The notes under the pieces: model-generated
What the model saw: the letters and a program-made list of their open reading frames with translations, nothing else
What the model was told of the DNA's origin: nothing
Databases searched by the model: none
Position numbers and translations under genes: made by a program
DNA from: Phenylobacterium sp. NIBR 498073
GTDB taxonomy: Bacteria; Pseudomonadota; Alphaproteobacteria; Caulobacterales; Caulobacteraceae
DNA: 64,000 nucleotides
Direction: 5' to 3'
Assembly: GCF_027286305.1 (NCBI RefSeq)
Contig: NZ_CP114599.1
Location: forward strand, 2,914,001 to 2,978,000
Shown: positions 46,740 through 55,477 of the stretch, piece after piece
Position numbering within the stretch: the stretch's first letter is position 1
Layout of the letters: every line of letters begins with the position of its first letter

Positions 46740-46790
46740 CCGGGCCGTCCCGGACATTGATGCCCACGATTTTGGGGGAGGTCGTTCCTC
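46740..46790 (-). promoter_or_regulatory. candidate guanidine-II (mini-ykkC) riboswitch
   Basis: In minus-strand RNA two small hairpins precede gdx. The proximal one, 46753-46740, is CCGGG-ACGG-CCCGG with a perfect ACGR loop. The distal one, 46790-46778, is GAGG-AACGA-CCTC, with ACGA preceded by one extra A. They are 24 bases apart, and the proximal hairpin ends 12 bases before the AAAGGAGG. Guanidine-II riboswitches consist of two ACGR-loop hairpins before a ribosome site, often of sugE/gdx. The extra loop base in the distal hairpin is a departure from consensus. Confidence 0.7.
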
Positions 46791-46799
46791 GCGGCCCCT

Positions 46800-46827
46800 A
46801 GCTAGGTTCGCCGCCCTCCTGGGTCAA
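46800..46827 (-). promoter_or_regulatory. candidate gdx promoter
   Basis: On the minus strand TTGACC (46827-46822) and CTAGCT (46805-46800) are 16 bases apart. Transcription would start close to 46793, just ahead of the distal riboswitch hairpin. Confidence 0.5.
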
Positions 46828-46846
46828 GCGCGCCGTCGCGACGCGG

Positions 46847-46922
46847 TGGTGCCGGCTACAGGATTCGAACCCGTGACCTTCGGTTTACAAAACCGCTGCT
46901 CTACCAACTGAGCTAAGCCGGC
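46847..46922 (-). tRNA. trnT: tRNA-Thr (TGT anticodon)
   Basis: A 76-base cloverleaf on the minus strand: acceptor GCCGGCT/AGCCGGC, D loop AGTTGGTAGA, anticodon loop TTTGTAA with TGT, T arm CGGGTTCGAATCCTG and an encoded CCA. It lies just upstream of gdx. Confidence 0.97.
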
Positions 46923-47047
46923 GCAGCTCCTGCGCACGATCGACCGATGCCATGCCCCGCCCCCGCTGCCAAGCCCCTGCCGCTGGCACGGCCGTTGCGA
47001 AAGCTGATCGGTCCACCCGGACCAAATCCCATTTGGAGACTCCTTAC

Positions 47048-47701
47048 GTGAGCACGAAAAGACACTGGCTGGTGGGCACGGCCGCGGCGCTGGCCGCAGC
47101 GCTGGTCGCTGGCGGCGCGAGCGCCGCGACCCTGGTCAACGGCAGCTTTGAAGAAGGCGTCGATCCGGGCAGCTTCATCACCCTGGGCAACGGCAGCACC
47201 GCGATCATCGGTTGGACCGTCAAGGGCCACGGCGTCGACTACATCGGCTCCTACTGGACCGCCGCGCATGGGGATCGCAGCGTCGACCTCTCCGCCCTGA
47301 AAGGCGGCACGATCCAGCAAACCATCGATACGATCGTCGGCAAGACCTACAAGGTCACCTTCTGGCTGGCCGGCAACCCTGACGGCGGCCAGGGCGACAA
47401 ATTCGTCGCGACCTCGGTCAGCGGCGACCAGGTGAACAGCTTCTCCTTCCATGTCGGCGGCGGCAACACAAAGCAGAACATGGGCTGGACGCAGCACAGC
47501 TATACGTTCAAGGCCTTCGATCCGACCGCCACCCTGGCCTTCAACTCCCAGACCAACACGCCCTACGGCCCGGCGCTCGACAACGTGTCGATCTCGGCGG
47601 TGCCGGAGCCGGCCACCTGGGCCATGATGATCATGGGCTTCGGCGGCGTCGGCGCTGCGGTTCGCGCCTCGCGGCGCAAGCAGGCCCTCGCCTTCGCCTG
47701 A
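47048..47701 (+). CDS. choice-of-anchor C family PEP-CTERM protein
   Basis: 217 residues from GTG 47048, with GGAG ten bases before. A signal peptide ends ASA near residue 26. The body begins LVNGSFEEGVDPGSFITL and includes GWTVKGHGVDYIGSYW, LAGNPDGGQGD and GPALDNVSIS, as in the choice-of-anchor C family (DUF642-like beta sandwich). The end VPEPATWAMMIMGFGGVGAA plus RRKQ is a PEP-CTERM sorting signal, recognised by an exosortase/archaeosortase for surface anchoring or extracellular polysaccharide association. No exosortase is in the window. Confidence 0.85.
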   Translation: MSTKRHWLVGTAAALAAALVAGGASAATLVNGSFEEGVDPGSFITLGNGSTAIIGWTVKGHGVDYIGSYWTAAHGDRSVDLSALKGGTIQQTIDTIVGKTYKVTFWLAGNPDGGQGDKFVATSVSGDQVNSFSFHVGGGNTKQNMGWTQHSYTFKAFDPTATLAFNSQTNTPYGPALDNVSISAVPEPATWAMMIMGFGGVGAAVRASRRKQALAFA

Positions 47702-47723
47702 TCCACAACAGGCGCTATGAAGG

Positions 47724-47759
47724 ACGCCGTCGGTTCTCCGGGACCGGCGGCGTTCTTTT
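47724..47759 (+). terminator. terminator after the PEP-CTERM gene
   Basis: ACGCCG (47724-47729) pairs with CGGCGT (47748-47753), with inner CGGT/ACCG and a U-G pair, followed by TCTTTT. This also argues that the next gene starts at 47776 rather than at a TTG inside the T tail. Confidence 0.8.
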
Positions 47760-47775
47760 GTCCAAAGGCGGCTTC

Positions 47776-48261
47776 GTGGACCTGAAACCGATCGAGATCT
47801 TCATCGACGCCGACGCTTGCCCGGTGAAGGACGAGACCTACAAGGTCGCCCAGCGCTACGGGCTCAAGACCTGGGTCGTCTCCAACGCCTTCATGCAGAT
47901 CCCGCAGTCGCCGCTGGTTGCGCGGATGATCGTCGACGCCGGGCCTGACGTGGCCGACGACTGGATCGCCGAGCACATCGCCCCGGGCGACGTGGCGATC
48001 ACCAACGACATTCCATTGGCCGAGCGGGTGCTGACCGCGGGCGGCTACGCCCTGGCCGCCAACGGCCGCCCATTCACCGAGAACTCGATCGGCGCGGCTA
48101 TCGCCCAGCGGGCGCTGATGGAGCAACTGCGCTCGACCGGCGAGATGCTCGGCGGACCGCGGCCCTTCGACCGCAACGACCGCTCGCGGTTCCTGCAGTC
48201 CCTGGACGAGACAATCCAGAAGGAGCGTCGTCGACGCGCCTTGCAACGCGGCGGCGCATGA
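47776..48261 (+). CDS. yaiI: YaiI/YqxD (DUF188/UPF0178) family protein
   Basis: 161 residues from GTG 47776, which follows AAAGGCGG; an upstream TTG lies in the previous terminator. Family motifs IEIFIDADACPVKDE, GPDVADDWIAEHI, AITNDIPLAERVL and SRFLQSLDE are present. UPF0178 proteins have a PIN-like fold with conserved Asp residues but no settled function. Confidence 0.85.
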   Translation: MDLKPIEIFIDADACPVKDETYKVAQRYGLKTWVVSNAFMQIPQSPLVARMIVDAGPDVADDWIAEHIAPGDVAITNDIPLAERVLTAGGYALAANGRPFTENSIGAAIAQRALMEQLRSTGEMLGGPRPFDRNDRSRFLQSLDETIQKERRRRALQRGGA

Positions 48262-48297
48262 CTAGCTTGCGGTCACGTTTGGCTGAGGGGTTCTAAT

Positions 48298-48801
48298 ATG
48301 CGCAACGCATTGATGCTTTCCGTCCTGGGGTCCTGCGCCCTGCTCGCCGGCTGCGGCCAGGGCGGCGGCGAGAAGTCCGCGACGTCCACGCCGGCTACGC
48401 CGGCCACGGCCGCCGAACATGAGCCCACCGCCGCCGAAAAGGCGGCCGTCCTGGCCAGCCTCCCCGCGCCCTACAACACCGCCGACATCGACAACGGCAA
48501 AGCCAAGTTCGCCATGTGCCGCTCCTGCCACACGATCGTCGAGGGCGGCGCCAATCTCACCGGCCCGAACCTGCACGGCGTCTTCGGCCGCAAGGCCGGC
48601 GCGCTCGAGAACTACAAGTACTCCGACGCCGTGAAAAACGCGGGCTTCGTCTGGGACGCCGAGCACCTGGACAAGTGGCTGGCCGAGCCCCGCACCTTCC
48701 TGCCGGGCACCAAGATGACCTTCGCCGGCCTCAAGGCCGAGAAGGACCGCATCGATCTGATCGCCTTCCTCAAGGTCGAGACCGGCTACAAAGCGCCGTG
48801 A
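48298..48801 (+). CDS. membrane-anchored c-type cytochrome
   Basis: 167 residues. The lipobox LLAGC places a lipid-modified Cys at residue 19, followed by an Ala/Thr/Pro linker. The heme site CRSCH is at 74-78, and Met140 in GTKMTF is the probable sixth ligand. LTGPNLHGVFGRKAG and AFLKVETG fit class I cytochrome c (c2/c550 type). It likely shuttles electrons in the periplasm close to the inner membrane. The second IS copy begins eight bases after its stop. Confidence 0.92.
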   Translation: MRNALMLSVLGSCALLAGCGQGGGEKSATSTPATPATAAEHEPTAAEKAAVLASLPAPYNTADIDNGKAKFAMCRSCHTIVEGGANLTGPNLHGVFGRKAGALENYKYSDAVKNAGFVWDAEHLDKWLAEPRTFLPGTKMTFAGLKAEKDRIDLIAFLKVETGYKAP

Positions 48802-48809
48802 CGCGCTAG

Positions 48810-49647
48810 GGTCTGTACTCAATAGGGTCTAGCGCGGCGTTGGCGTTGCTGATTCAAGGATTCCGGAAGGAGCCTTGGATATGGCGAAGCAGGTTCAGTG
48901 GCTTAGCGACGAAGAATGGGCTCGGATCGAGCCGTTGCTTCCGCGAGGTCGTAAGGGCGCCCATCGGGTGGATGATCGCCGGGTGATCTCGGGCATTGTC
49001 CATATGCTGAAGAGCGGAGCTCGCTGGCGCGATTGCCCACCGGAGTTCGGGCCCTACACGACCGTCTACAACCGTTTCAACCGCTGGAGCCGCCAGGGGC
49101 TCTGGCTGCAGATGTTTGAGGCGCTGACGGGCCACACCGGCATCTATGGCGCGGCGATCGACGCTACCCACGTCAGGGCGCACCGGTCGGCGGCGGGCGC
49201 AAAAGGGGGGCCTTCCTCCAAGCCATAGGCCGCTCGCGTGGGGGCCGCACCACCAAGATCCATGGCCTGGTCGACGAGCGCGGCCGGCCCAGGGTGCTGC
49301 TGCTCAGCGCCGGAAACATCAACGACATCAGCATGGCTCACGCCCTGATCCAGGCCACAGGCCCCTTCCAGAAGCTCCTGGCTGACAAAGGCTACGACGC
49401 CGACCATCTGCGCAGGCGGCTCGCCGAGCGCGGGGCCGAGGCGGTGATCCCTTCCACCACCTCTCGCCGAACTCCAATCCCCTACGACGCCAACGCCTAT
49501 AAGGACCGAAACCGCGTCGAGCGCATGTGGTGCAGGCTAAAAGACTTCCGACGCATCGCTACCCGCTACGACAAGCTCGCAAGGAACTACCTCTCGGCCG
49601 TCCTGCTCGCCGCAACCTACGCATACTGGCTCAATTGAGTCCGGACC
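48810..49647 (+). mobile_element. IS5-family (IS427-type) insertion sequence, copy 2
   Basis: An 838-base copy in the same orientation as the first, identical as far as I can compare by eye, including ends, ribosome site and slip site. It is flanked by CTAG at 48806-48809 and 49648-49651. It lies 8 bases after the cytochrome c stop and separates that gene from a terminator at 49794-49819, which could once have served it. Confidence 0.93.
48881..49638 (+). CDS. IS5-family DDE transposase, copy 2, two frames with -1 frameshift
   Basis: Same gene as at 4548-5305: first frame from ATG 48881 to 49228, second frame to 49638, slip site AAAAGGGGGG at 49201-49210. Catalytic Asp, Asp and Glu motifs are intact. 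Identical proteins in both copies indicate recent transposition. Confidence 0.9.
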
Positions 49648-49793
49648 CTAGCACTCTAAAAAGGCAACCTTGACGAGAATAGCGATCGGCCGCAGCATGA
49701 GGCGGTCGAGGCTGCGCTTGCATCTGTCAGCCGAGATCCTGCGCCGGCGCCTGTGACACCCCCTTGTCGCAGCCGGCGCCACCCCGACAACTC

Positions 49794-49819
49794 GCCTCCC
49801 CCGCCGGGGGAGGCTTTTT
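49794..49819 (+). terminator. strong plus-strand terminator
   Basis: GCCTCCCCC (49794-49802) and GGGGGAGGC (49806-49814) around a 3-base loop, followed by TTTTT. The 200-base stretch 49652-49851 holds nothing else I recognise. On its strand the nearest upstream genes are the IS and the cytochrome c. Confidence 0.85.
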
Positions 49820-49851
49820 CGTAGAGCGATGGCTTCGGTCCGAGAGCGGAC

Positions 49852-52800
49852 CTATTCGGCGGCGTTGGCCGCCCGCGCCTGTTCGGCCTCCTCGAAGGCC
49901 TCGATGCGCCGCGCGGTGGTCTGCGGCGACTTCGTGAACCGCGCCAGCAGATTGTAGAACACCGGCACGATGAACAGGGTCAGCAGGGTCGCGAAGATCG
50001 CCCCGAAGAAGATGACTACGCCGATGGTCTTGCGGCTCTCGCCGCCGGCGCCGCCCCACATGATCAGCGGGATCGCCCCGGCCGCCGCGGCGATCGACGT
50101 CATGATGATCGGACGCAGGCGCAGCGAGGCGCTTTCGATCACCGCCTCGCGGATCGACAGCCCTTCGTCGCGCAGCTGGTTGGCGAACTCAACGATCAGG
50201 ATGCCGTTCTTGGCGGCGATGCCGATCAGGATGATCAGGCCGATCTGGCTGTAGGTGTTGACGGTGGAGCCGGCGATCAGCAGGCCGAACAGCCCGCCCA
50301 ACGCCGCCACCGGCACCGTCAGCATGATCACGCCCGGGTGGATCCAGCTCTCGAACTGGGCGGCCAGCACCAGGAAGACCAGCAGCAGCGCCATGCCGAA
50401 GGCCAGGCCCACCGCGCTGCCCGCTTCCAGGTAGTCGCGGGCCATGCCGCCCCACTTGATCTGCGGACCGGGCGGCATCTTGGCGATTTCCGCCTCGAAG
50501 AACTTCACCGCTTCGCCGACCGGATAGCCGGGGTTCAGCTGCGCCGAGAGCGTGACCGAACGCAGGCGGTCGACCCGCGAGCGGTCGGGCGTGTCGCCGC
50601 GCACCTCGGTGGTGACCACGGTCGACAGCGGAATCAGCTCGCCCGAGTTCGCTCGGACATAGAGGTTGCCGATGTCCTGCTCGGTCTGGCGTTGCTCGCG
50701 GTCGGTCTGCAGCAGGACGTCGTATTCCTGGCCGTTCTTGATGTAGGTCGTCACCCGTCGGGTGCCGAAGTTGCTCTCCAGCGCCCTTCCGACCGCCTGG
50801 GCCGAGACGCCCAGCGCCGCAGCCTTCTCGCGGTCGATGTTGACCAGCACGCGCGGGCTGGTCGGCTCATAGTCGAGACGCGCCCGCGACAGGCCAGGAT
50901 TTGCCTCCGCCGCGGCCAGCAGCGGTTTGATCCAGGCGGCGATCTGGCCGTAGTCGTCTCCCGCGACGATCACGTCGACGCCGCTGCCGCCGCCGCCCCC
51001 GCCGCCGCCGCGCTGGAAGGCCGGCCGCACCGAGGCGATGGCCCGCACCGAGGTGATCGACGACAGCTCGCGATTGAGGCGCGCGGCCAGCTCGTTGGAA
51101 GTGATTCCCCCGCCTTCGGTCAGGTTGGCGTTGCCGAAGCCGCTGTTGAACTGGGTGCCGCCGAACCGCGGCACGCCGAGGATGTAGCGGGTGATGACCC
51201 CGTCCTTCAGCAGCTCCTGCAGCCGGGCCTCGACCTGGGCTGCGGCCTTCATGGTGTAGTCGTAGCCCGCGCCTTCGGGCGCGATCACGTTCAGATCGAC
51301 GCGGCCGCGGTCCTCTTCCGGGACGAGCTCACGCGGCAGCACCGCGAACAGTCCGCCGGCGCCGGCCGCAAGGACGATCACCAGGCCGATGGTGGCGAAG
51401 GTCGCGCGCCGGTCGCCCAGCAGCGATTCCAGCGAGGCGTGATAGGACGACTTCAGCTTGCCCATCGCCGCGTCGACGCGGCGGGCCAGGAAGCCCTCCC
51501 CGTGCGCCGGGCGCAGCAGCTTGGAGGCCAGCATAGGCGACAGGCTGAGCGCCAGCAGCGCCGAGAACGCCACCGCCGCGGCGATCGCCACCGCCAGCTC
51601 GACGAACAGCCGGCCGATGTAGCCGGGCAGGAACATCAGCGGCGCGAACACCGAAATCAGCACGATGGTCGTAGCCACGACGGCGAAGAACACCTGCCGT
51701 GCCCCGCGCTGGGCGGCCACGATCGCCGGCTCGCCCTCGTCGATCCGCCGCTGGATGTTCTCGACCACCACGATCGCGTCGTCGACCACCAGGCCGATGG
51801 CCAGCACCAACGCCAGCAGGGTCAGCAGGTTCAGCGAAAAGCCGAGCGGGGCCAGCACGATGAAGGTCGACAGGATACAGATCGGCGCCACCACCGACGG
51901 GATCAGCGCCGCCCGCCAGGTGCCGAGGAATACGAAGTTCACCAGGGCCACCAGGGACATCGAGATGCCCATGGTGATCCAGACTTCCTCCAGGGCGTGC
52001 TTGGTGAAGACGGTGTAGTCGACCGCGATCTCCAGCACCGTGCCCTTGGGCAGCGACTTGTTCAGCTCCGGCAGCAGGTCGCGGACGCCCTGCGAAATCT
52101 CCAGGTCGTTGGCCTGCGACTGGCGGGTGATGCCGATACCGACCTGGTCGCGGCCGTTGGAGCGGAAGCTGCGGCGACGCTCGTCGGGGCCTTCTTCCAC
52201 CCGGGCGATGTCGCCCAGGCGGGTGACGTAGGCCTGCGAGGTGTTGCCGGTCGCCGCCGACGCGCGCCCGCCCGACGCCACCACCGGCAGCTGGGCGAAC
52301 TGTTCGGGGGTCGCATAGCCGCGGCCGACGCGGATCGTGAAATCCTTGTCCGGGGCTTCGAGCGAGCCGGCCGGCAGCTCCAGGTTCTGGCTGTTCAGCG
52401 CGTTCTCGACGTCGTCGACCGTCACGCCGCGGGCGGCCATGGCGTTAGGATCGAGCCAGATCCGCATCGAATAGAGCTGGCTGCCGCCGACGAACACCTG
52501 GGCCACGCCGGGGACCGTCGAAAACCGCTCGACCAGATAGCGCTGGGCGTAGTCGGACAGTTGCAGCCGGTTCAGCGTCGTCGAGGCGAACGAGATGAAC
52601 ATGATCGGCGAGCCGTCGGCGGTCGCCTTGGCGATCTGCGGCGGGTCGGCCTGCAGCGGCAGGTTGGCGGCCACGCGGCTGACGGCGTCGCGCACGTCGT
52701 TGGCGGCGTCGTCCAGATTCCGGTCGAGCCGGAACGAGATATTGATGTTCGAGCGGCCGTCGCGCGAGGACGAGTTGACCCGGTCGATCCCCTGGATGCC

Positions 52801-53016
52801 GGAGATCTGTCGCTCGATCACTTCGGTGATCCGCTCCTCGACCACTTCGGCCGAGGCGCCGCGATACGTGGTGGAGATCGAGACCACGGGCGGGTCGACG
52901 CTGGGCAGCTCGCGCACGGTCAGCGAGGCGAACGCGGCCACGCCGACGACGCAGAGGATGATCGCCGCGACCGCCGCGAAGACGGGCCGGCGGACCGAGA
53001 TGTCCGACAGCATCAT
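49852..53016 (-). CDS. RND efflux pump inner-membrane protein (HAE1 family)
   Basis: 1054 residues, full length for AcrB/MexB-type transporters, with twelve transmembrane helices and two large periplasmic loops. Helix 4 carries IGLVVDDAIVVVENIQRR with the proton-relay Asp pair. The start MLSDISVRRPVFAAV is typical. A Gly-rich stretch of eight Gly lies near residue 670. It exports drugs or other compounds together with the adaptor encoded upstream. No outer-membrane channel gene is nearby. Its ATG overlaps the adaptor stop. Confidence 0.93.
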   Translation of the reverse strand: MMLSDISVRRPVFAAVAAIILCVVGVAAFASLTVRELPSVDPPVVSISTTYRGASAEVVEERITEVIERQISGIQGIDRVNSSSRDGRSNINISFRLDRNLDDAANDVRDAVSRVAANLPLQADPPQIAKATADGSPIMFISFASTTLNRLQLSDYAQRYLVERFSTVPGVAQVFVGGSQLYSMRIWLDPNAMAARGVTVDDVENALNSQNLELPAGSLEAPDKDFTIRVGRGYATPEQFAQLPVVASGGRASAATGNTSQAYVTRLGDIARVEEGPDERRRSFRSNGRDQVGIGITRQSQANDLEISQGVRDLLPELNKSLPKGTVLEIAVDYTVFTKHALEEVWITMGISMSLVALVNFVFLGTWRAALIPSVVAPICILSTFIVLAPLGFSLNLLTLLALVLAIGLVVDDAIVVVENIQRRIDEGEPAIVAAQRGARQVFFAVVATTIVLISVFAPLMFLPGYIGRLFVELAVAIAAAVAFSALLALSLSPMLASKLLRPAHGEGFLARRVDAAMGKLKSSYHASLESLLGDRRATFATIGLVIVLAAGAGGLFAVLPRELVPEEDRGRVDLNVIAPEGAGYDYTMKAAAQVEARLQELLKDGVITRYILGVPRFGGTQFNSGFGNANLTEGGGITSNELAARLNRELSSITSVRAIASVRPAFQRGGGGGGGGSGVDVIVAGDDYGQIAAWIKPLLAAAEANPGLSRARLDYEPTSPRVLVNIDREKAAALGVSAQAVGRALESNFGTRRVTTYIKNGQEYDVLLQTDREQRQTEQDIGNLYVRANSGELIPLSTVVTTEVRGDTPDRSRVDRLRSVTLSAQLNPGYPVGEAVKFFEAEIAKMPPGPQIKWGGMARDYLEAGSAVGLAFGMALLLVFLVLAAQFESWIHPGVIMLTVPVAALGGLFGLLIAGSTVNTYSQIGLIILIGIAAKNGILIVEFANQLRDEGLSIREAVIESASLRLRPIIMTSIAAAAGAIPLIMWGGAGGESRKTIGVVIFFGAIFATLLTLFIVPVFYNLLARFTKSPQTTARRIEAFEEAEQARAANAAE

Positions 53017-54191
53017 GCGTCAGGCCGCGCCGCGCGCGCCCCGGGCTCGGCGCCCTTCTGGGACGCCAGGATGCGGACCGGCTGGCCCGGCTGAATCTTG
53101 TTGAGGCCGTCGGCGACGATCTGTTCGCCGGCGCGCAGCCCGTCGCGGATCTCCACGAAACCGTCCTGGCGCACGCCGGTCAGCACCGGCCGCTGCTCGG
53201 TGCGGGCCTGGTCGCCCTGCCCGCTGACCACGAACACGAAGGCCGCGTCGCCCTGCACCGACACCGCCGATTCCGGCGCGGCGACGACCTGCCGCTGGCC
53301 CTGGGCGATCGCCACCCGCAGCATCATGCCGGGTTTCAGCTTGCGGTCGGGATTGGGGAACTCAGCGCGGGCGGTGATCGCCCGGGTCCGCTCGTCGATG
53401 CGGGTGTCGAGCTTCTGGATGCGCCCCTGGATCACCTGGCCCGGATAGGCGTCGATGCGGGCGGTGATCGGCTGCCCCTCGCGGATCGAGGCGAGGTAGC
53501 GGTCCGGCACTTCGAAATCGACGCGCACGCTCGAGATGTCGTCGAGGGTCACGATCGCCGCGCCCGGATTGACCAGCGCCCCGGGGGCGATGTCCGACAG
53601 CCCGACGACGCCGGCGAACGGCGCGCGGATCATCCGGTCGCCCTCGCGGGCCCGCGCGGCGTCGACATCGGCCTTGGCCGCCAGATAGGTCGCCTCGCGC
53701 TGGTCGAGCGCGGTCTTGGACGCATAGCCCTGGGTCGCCAGCTGCTTCCAGCGGTCATAATCGCGCTGCGCCTGGACCAGCCGCGCCTGCGCCTGGGCGA
53801 TGCCCGCGCTCTGCTCGGTGGCCTTCAGTTCGACCAGCACCGCGCCCTTCGGCACCGATTGGCCGTCGCTGAAACGCACCTTGTCGACCAGCTGCGTCGC
53901 CGCCGCCGTCAGCGTCACCGACTGGCGGCCCTTGGCGACCCCGATCACGTCGATGGCGTCGACGAAGGTCTTGTTCTGCGCGCCGACCACATTGACCTGC
54001 GCCGGGCCGCCCATGCCGCCGCCGCGGCCGCCTCCACCGCCGCCGCCGCCCTTCTGAGCGGCCATCGCGCCGCCGCCGCCGGGGCCTCCCGGCCCCTCCT
54101 TCTTGCCGAGGGTGAGCTTCCAACCGCCTGCGACCACCATGAGGCCGAGGATCACAATCGCGCCGACGAGGAAAAAGTGGCGTCGCAACAA
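53013..54191 (-). CDS. RND efflux periplasmic adaptor (MFP)
   Basis: 392 residues with a probable TTG start at 54191, preceded by GGAG. One N-terminal transmembrane helix, then a long Gly-rich linker (about residues 33-63) that is unusually repetitive, then lipoyl, alpha-hairpin and beta-barrel segments (SDGQSVPKGAVLVELKA and GVVGLSDIAPGALVNPGAAIVTL). It links the pump at 49852 to an outer-membrane channel. First gene of the two-gene operon. Confidence 0.9.
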   Translation of the reverse strand: MLRRHFFLVGAIVILGLMVVAGGWKLTLGKKEGPGGPGGGGAMAAQKGGGGGGGGRGGGMGGPAQVNVVGAQNKTFVDAIDVIGVAKGRQSVTLTAAATQLVDKVRFSDGQSVPKGAVLVELKATEQSAGIAQAQARLVQAQRDYDRWKQLATQGYASKTALDQREATYLAAKADVDAARAREGDRMIRAPFAGVVGLSDIAPGALVNPGAAIVTLDDISSVRVDFEVPDRYLASIREGQPITARIDAYPGQVIQGRIQKLDTRIDERTRAITARAEFPNPDRKLKPGMMLRVAIAQGQRQVVAAPESAVSVQGDAAFVFVVSGQGDQARTEQRPVLTGVRQDGFVEIRDGLRAGEQIVADGLNKIQPGQPVRILASQKGAEPGARAARPDA

Positions 54192-54384
54192 CTTACGAAA
54201 TCTCCGGGGCGGCTCGGAATATGGGTATGGATGACGCTGAATCGAAGCGCGTCGTATGGCGACGACATAGGCGCCGTCCAGTGACAGAACGATGGCTTTG
54301 CGTGTCGGCTCTGAAATACAACGTCGATGCGCCCCATCATAACACTCGATGAAGCTTACAATTCCGTATTGGCGTCACCGCTGC

Positions 54385-54416
54385 AAAGAAAACGGGCGCC
54401 CGAGACCGGACGCCCG
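54385..54416 (-). terminator. terminator after class II aldolase gene
   Basis: On the minus strand CGGGCG and CGCCCG (arms 54411-54416 and 54393-54398) with further inner pairing, followed by TTTTCTTTGC. Confidence 0.75.
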
Positions 54417-54442
54417 CCTTGCACAGTCCTTGAGGATAACCT

Positions 54443-55213
54443 CTAGGCGTCGTAGCCCGGCAGCGACCGATCCAGCAGGCGCAGCGCGCCCGGCCAGGCC
54501 AGCTGTCCGCCCAGGCCGCGCGACATCTGCGATTTCACTTCGTCCTGCGCCGCCTGCGGGGCAAGCAGCACGTTTTCGCGTCCGGCCGACAGCGCCATGA
54601 CCTGCTGTTTGCAGGCGCGCTCCAGGTAGAACATGTTGATCCAGCATTCGGCCGCGGTCTCGCCCACGGCCAGGGTGCCGTGGTTGCGCAGCAGCATCAT
54701 TTTCTTCTCGCCGATGTCGGCCACCAGGCGCTCGCGCTCGTCGAGGTTCAGCGCAATGCCCTCATAATCGTGATAGGCCAGCATCGTGCGCACGATCAGC
54801 GCATGCTGCGACAGCGGCAGCAACCCGTCCTTCTGGGCGGCGACCGCCACGCCCTGGTCGGTGTGCAGGTGCATGACGAAGTGGGCGTCCTCGCGGGCCG
54901 CGTGGATCGCCGAGTGGATCGTGAAGCCCGCCGGATTGATGAAGTACGGGGTCTCCTGAAGGATGTTGCCGTCCAGGTCGATCTTGACCAGCGCCGAGGC
55001 GGTCATCTCGCCGAAGTACATCCCATAGGGATTGATCAGGAATTGGTGATCTGGGCCCGGCAGCCGCGCCGAGATGTGGGTGTAGATCGCATCGTCCCAG
55101 CCGTAGAGCGCCACCAGGCGATAGAGCGCCGCCAAGTCCACCCGCGCCTGCCATTCCTCGGCGCTGACCTTGCCCTTCAACGAGCTCACGCTCGTGATCG
55201 AACCGTCGGCCAT
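54443..55213 (-). CDS. class II aldolase/adducin family protein
   Basis: 256 residues from ATG 55213, after GGGAGGT. Metal-ligand His residues appear in THISARLPG and HLHTDQG, with a third His in LLRNHGTLAVG. The family includes fuculose-1-phosphate aldolase and RhaD; this subgroup resembles non-aldolase relatives found near aromatic or sugar pathways. Substrate unknown. Monocistronic with its own terminator. Confidence 0.88.
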   Translation of the reverse strand: MADGSITSVSSLKGKVSAEEWQARVDLAALYRLVALYGWDDAIYTHISARLPGPDHQFLINPYGMYFGEMTASALVKIDLDGNILQETPYFINPAGFTIHSAIHAAREDAHFVMHLHTDQGVAVAAQKDGLLPLSQHALIVRTMLAYHDYEGIALNLDERERLVADIGEKKMMLLRNHGTLAVGETAAECWINMFYLERACKQQVMALSAGRENVLLAPQAAQDEVKSQMSRGLGGQLAWPGALRLLDRSLPGYDA

Positions 55214-55477
55214 GGCGACCTCCCTCTGCATGTCTTTGTCTGATCGTTAATTACCAGAGTCGCGCCGACAGCAGCGGGCGTCAAGCATGGCCTGCGGTGT
55301 TGAATCTGCTCGGCAAACTGCCGTTGACACCAGAGCCTGTTGGGCGGAAGACTTGCTTAACGACAAGATCTATCCGCGCATCACGAACCAAGCTTGTCGG
55401 CCCGTATGTTCCTAGGCTGGGGATGGCGGGCCCCTATTGAAATTTCGACGTCGCAAAGCTCGGATGCGGAGGTCGCT

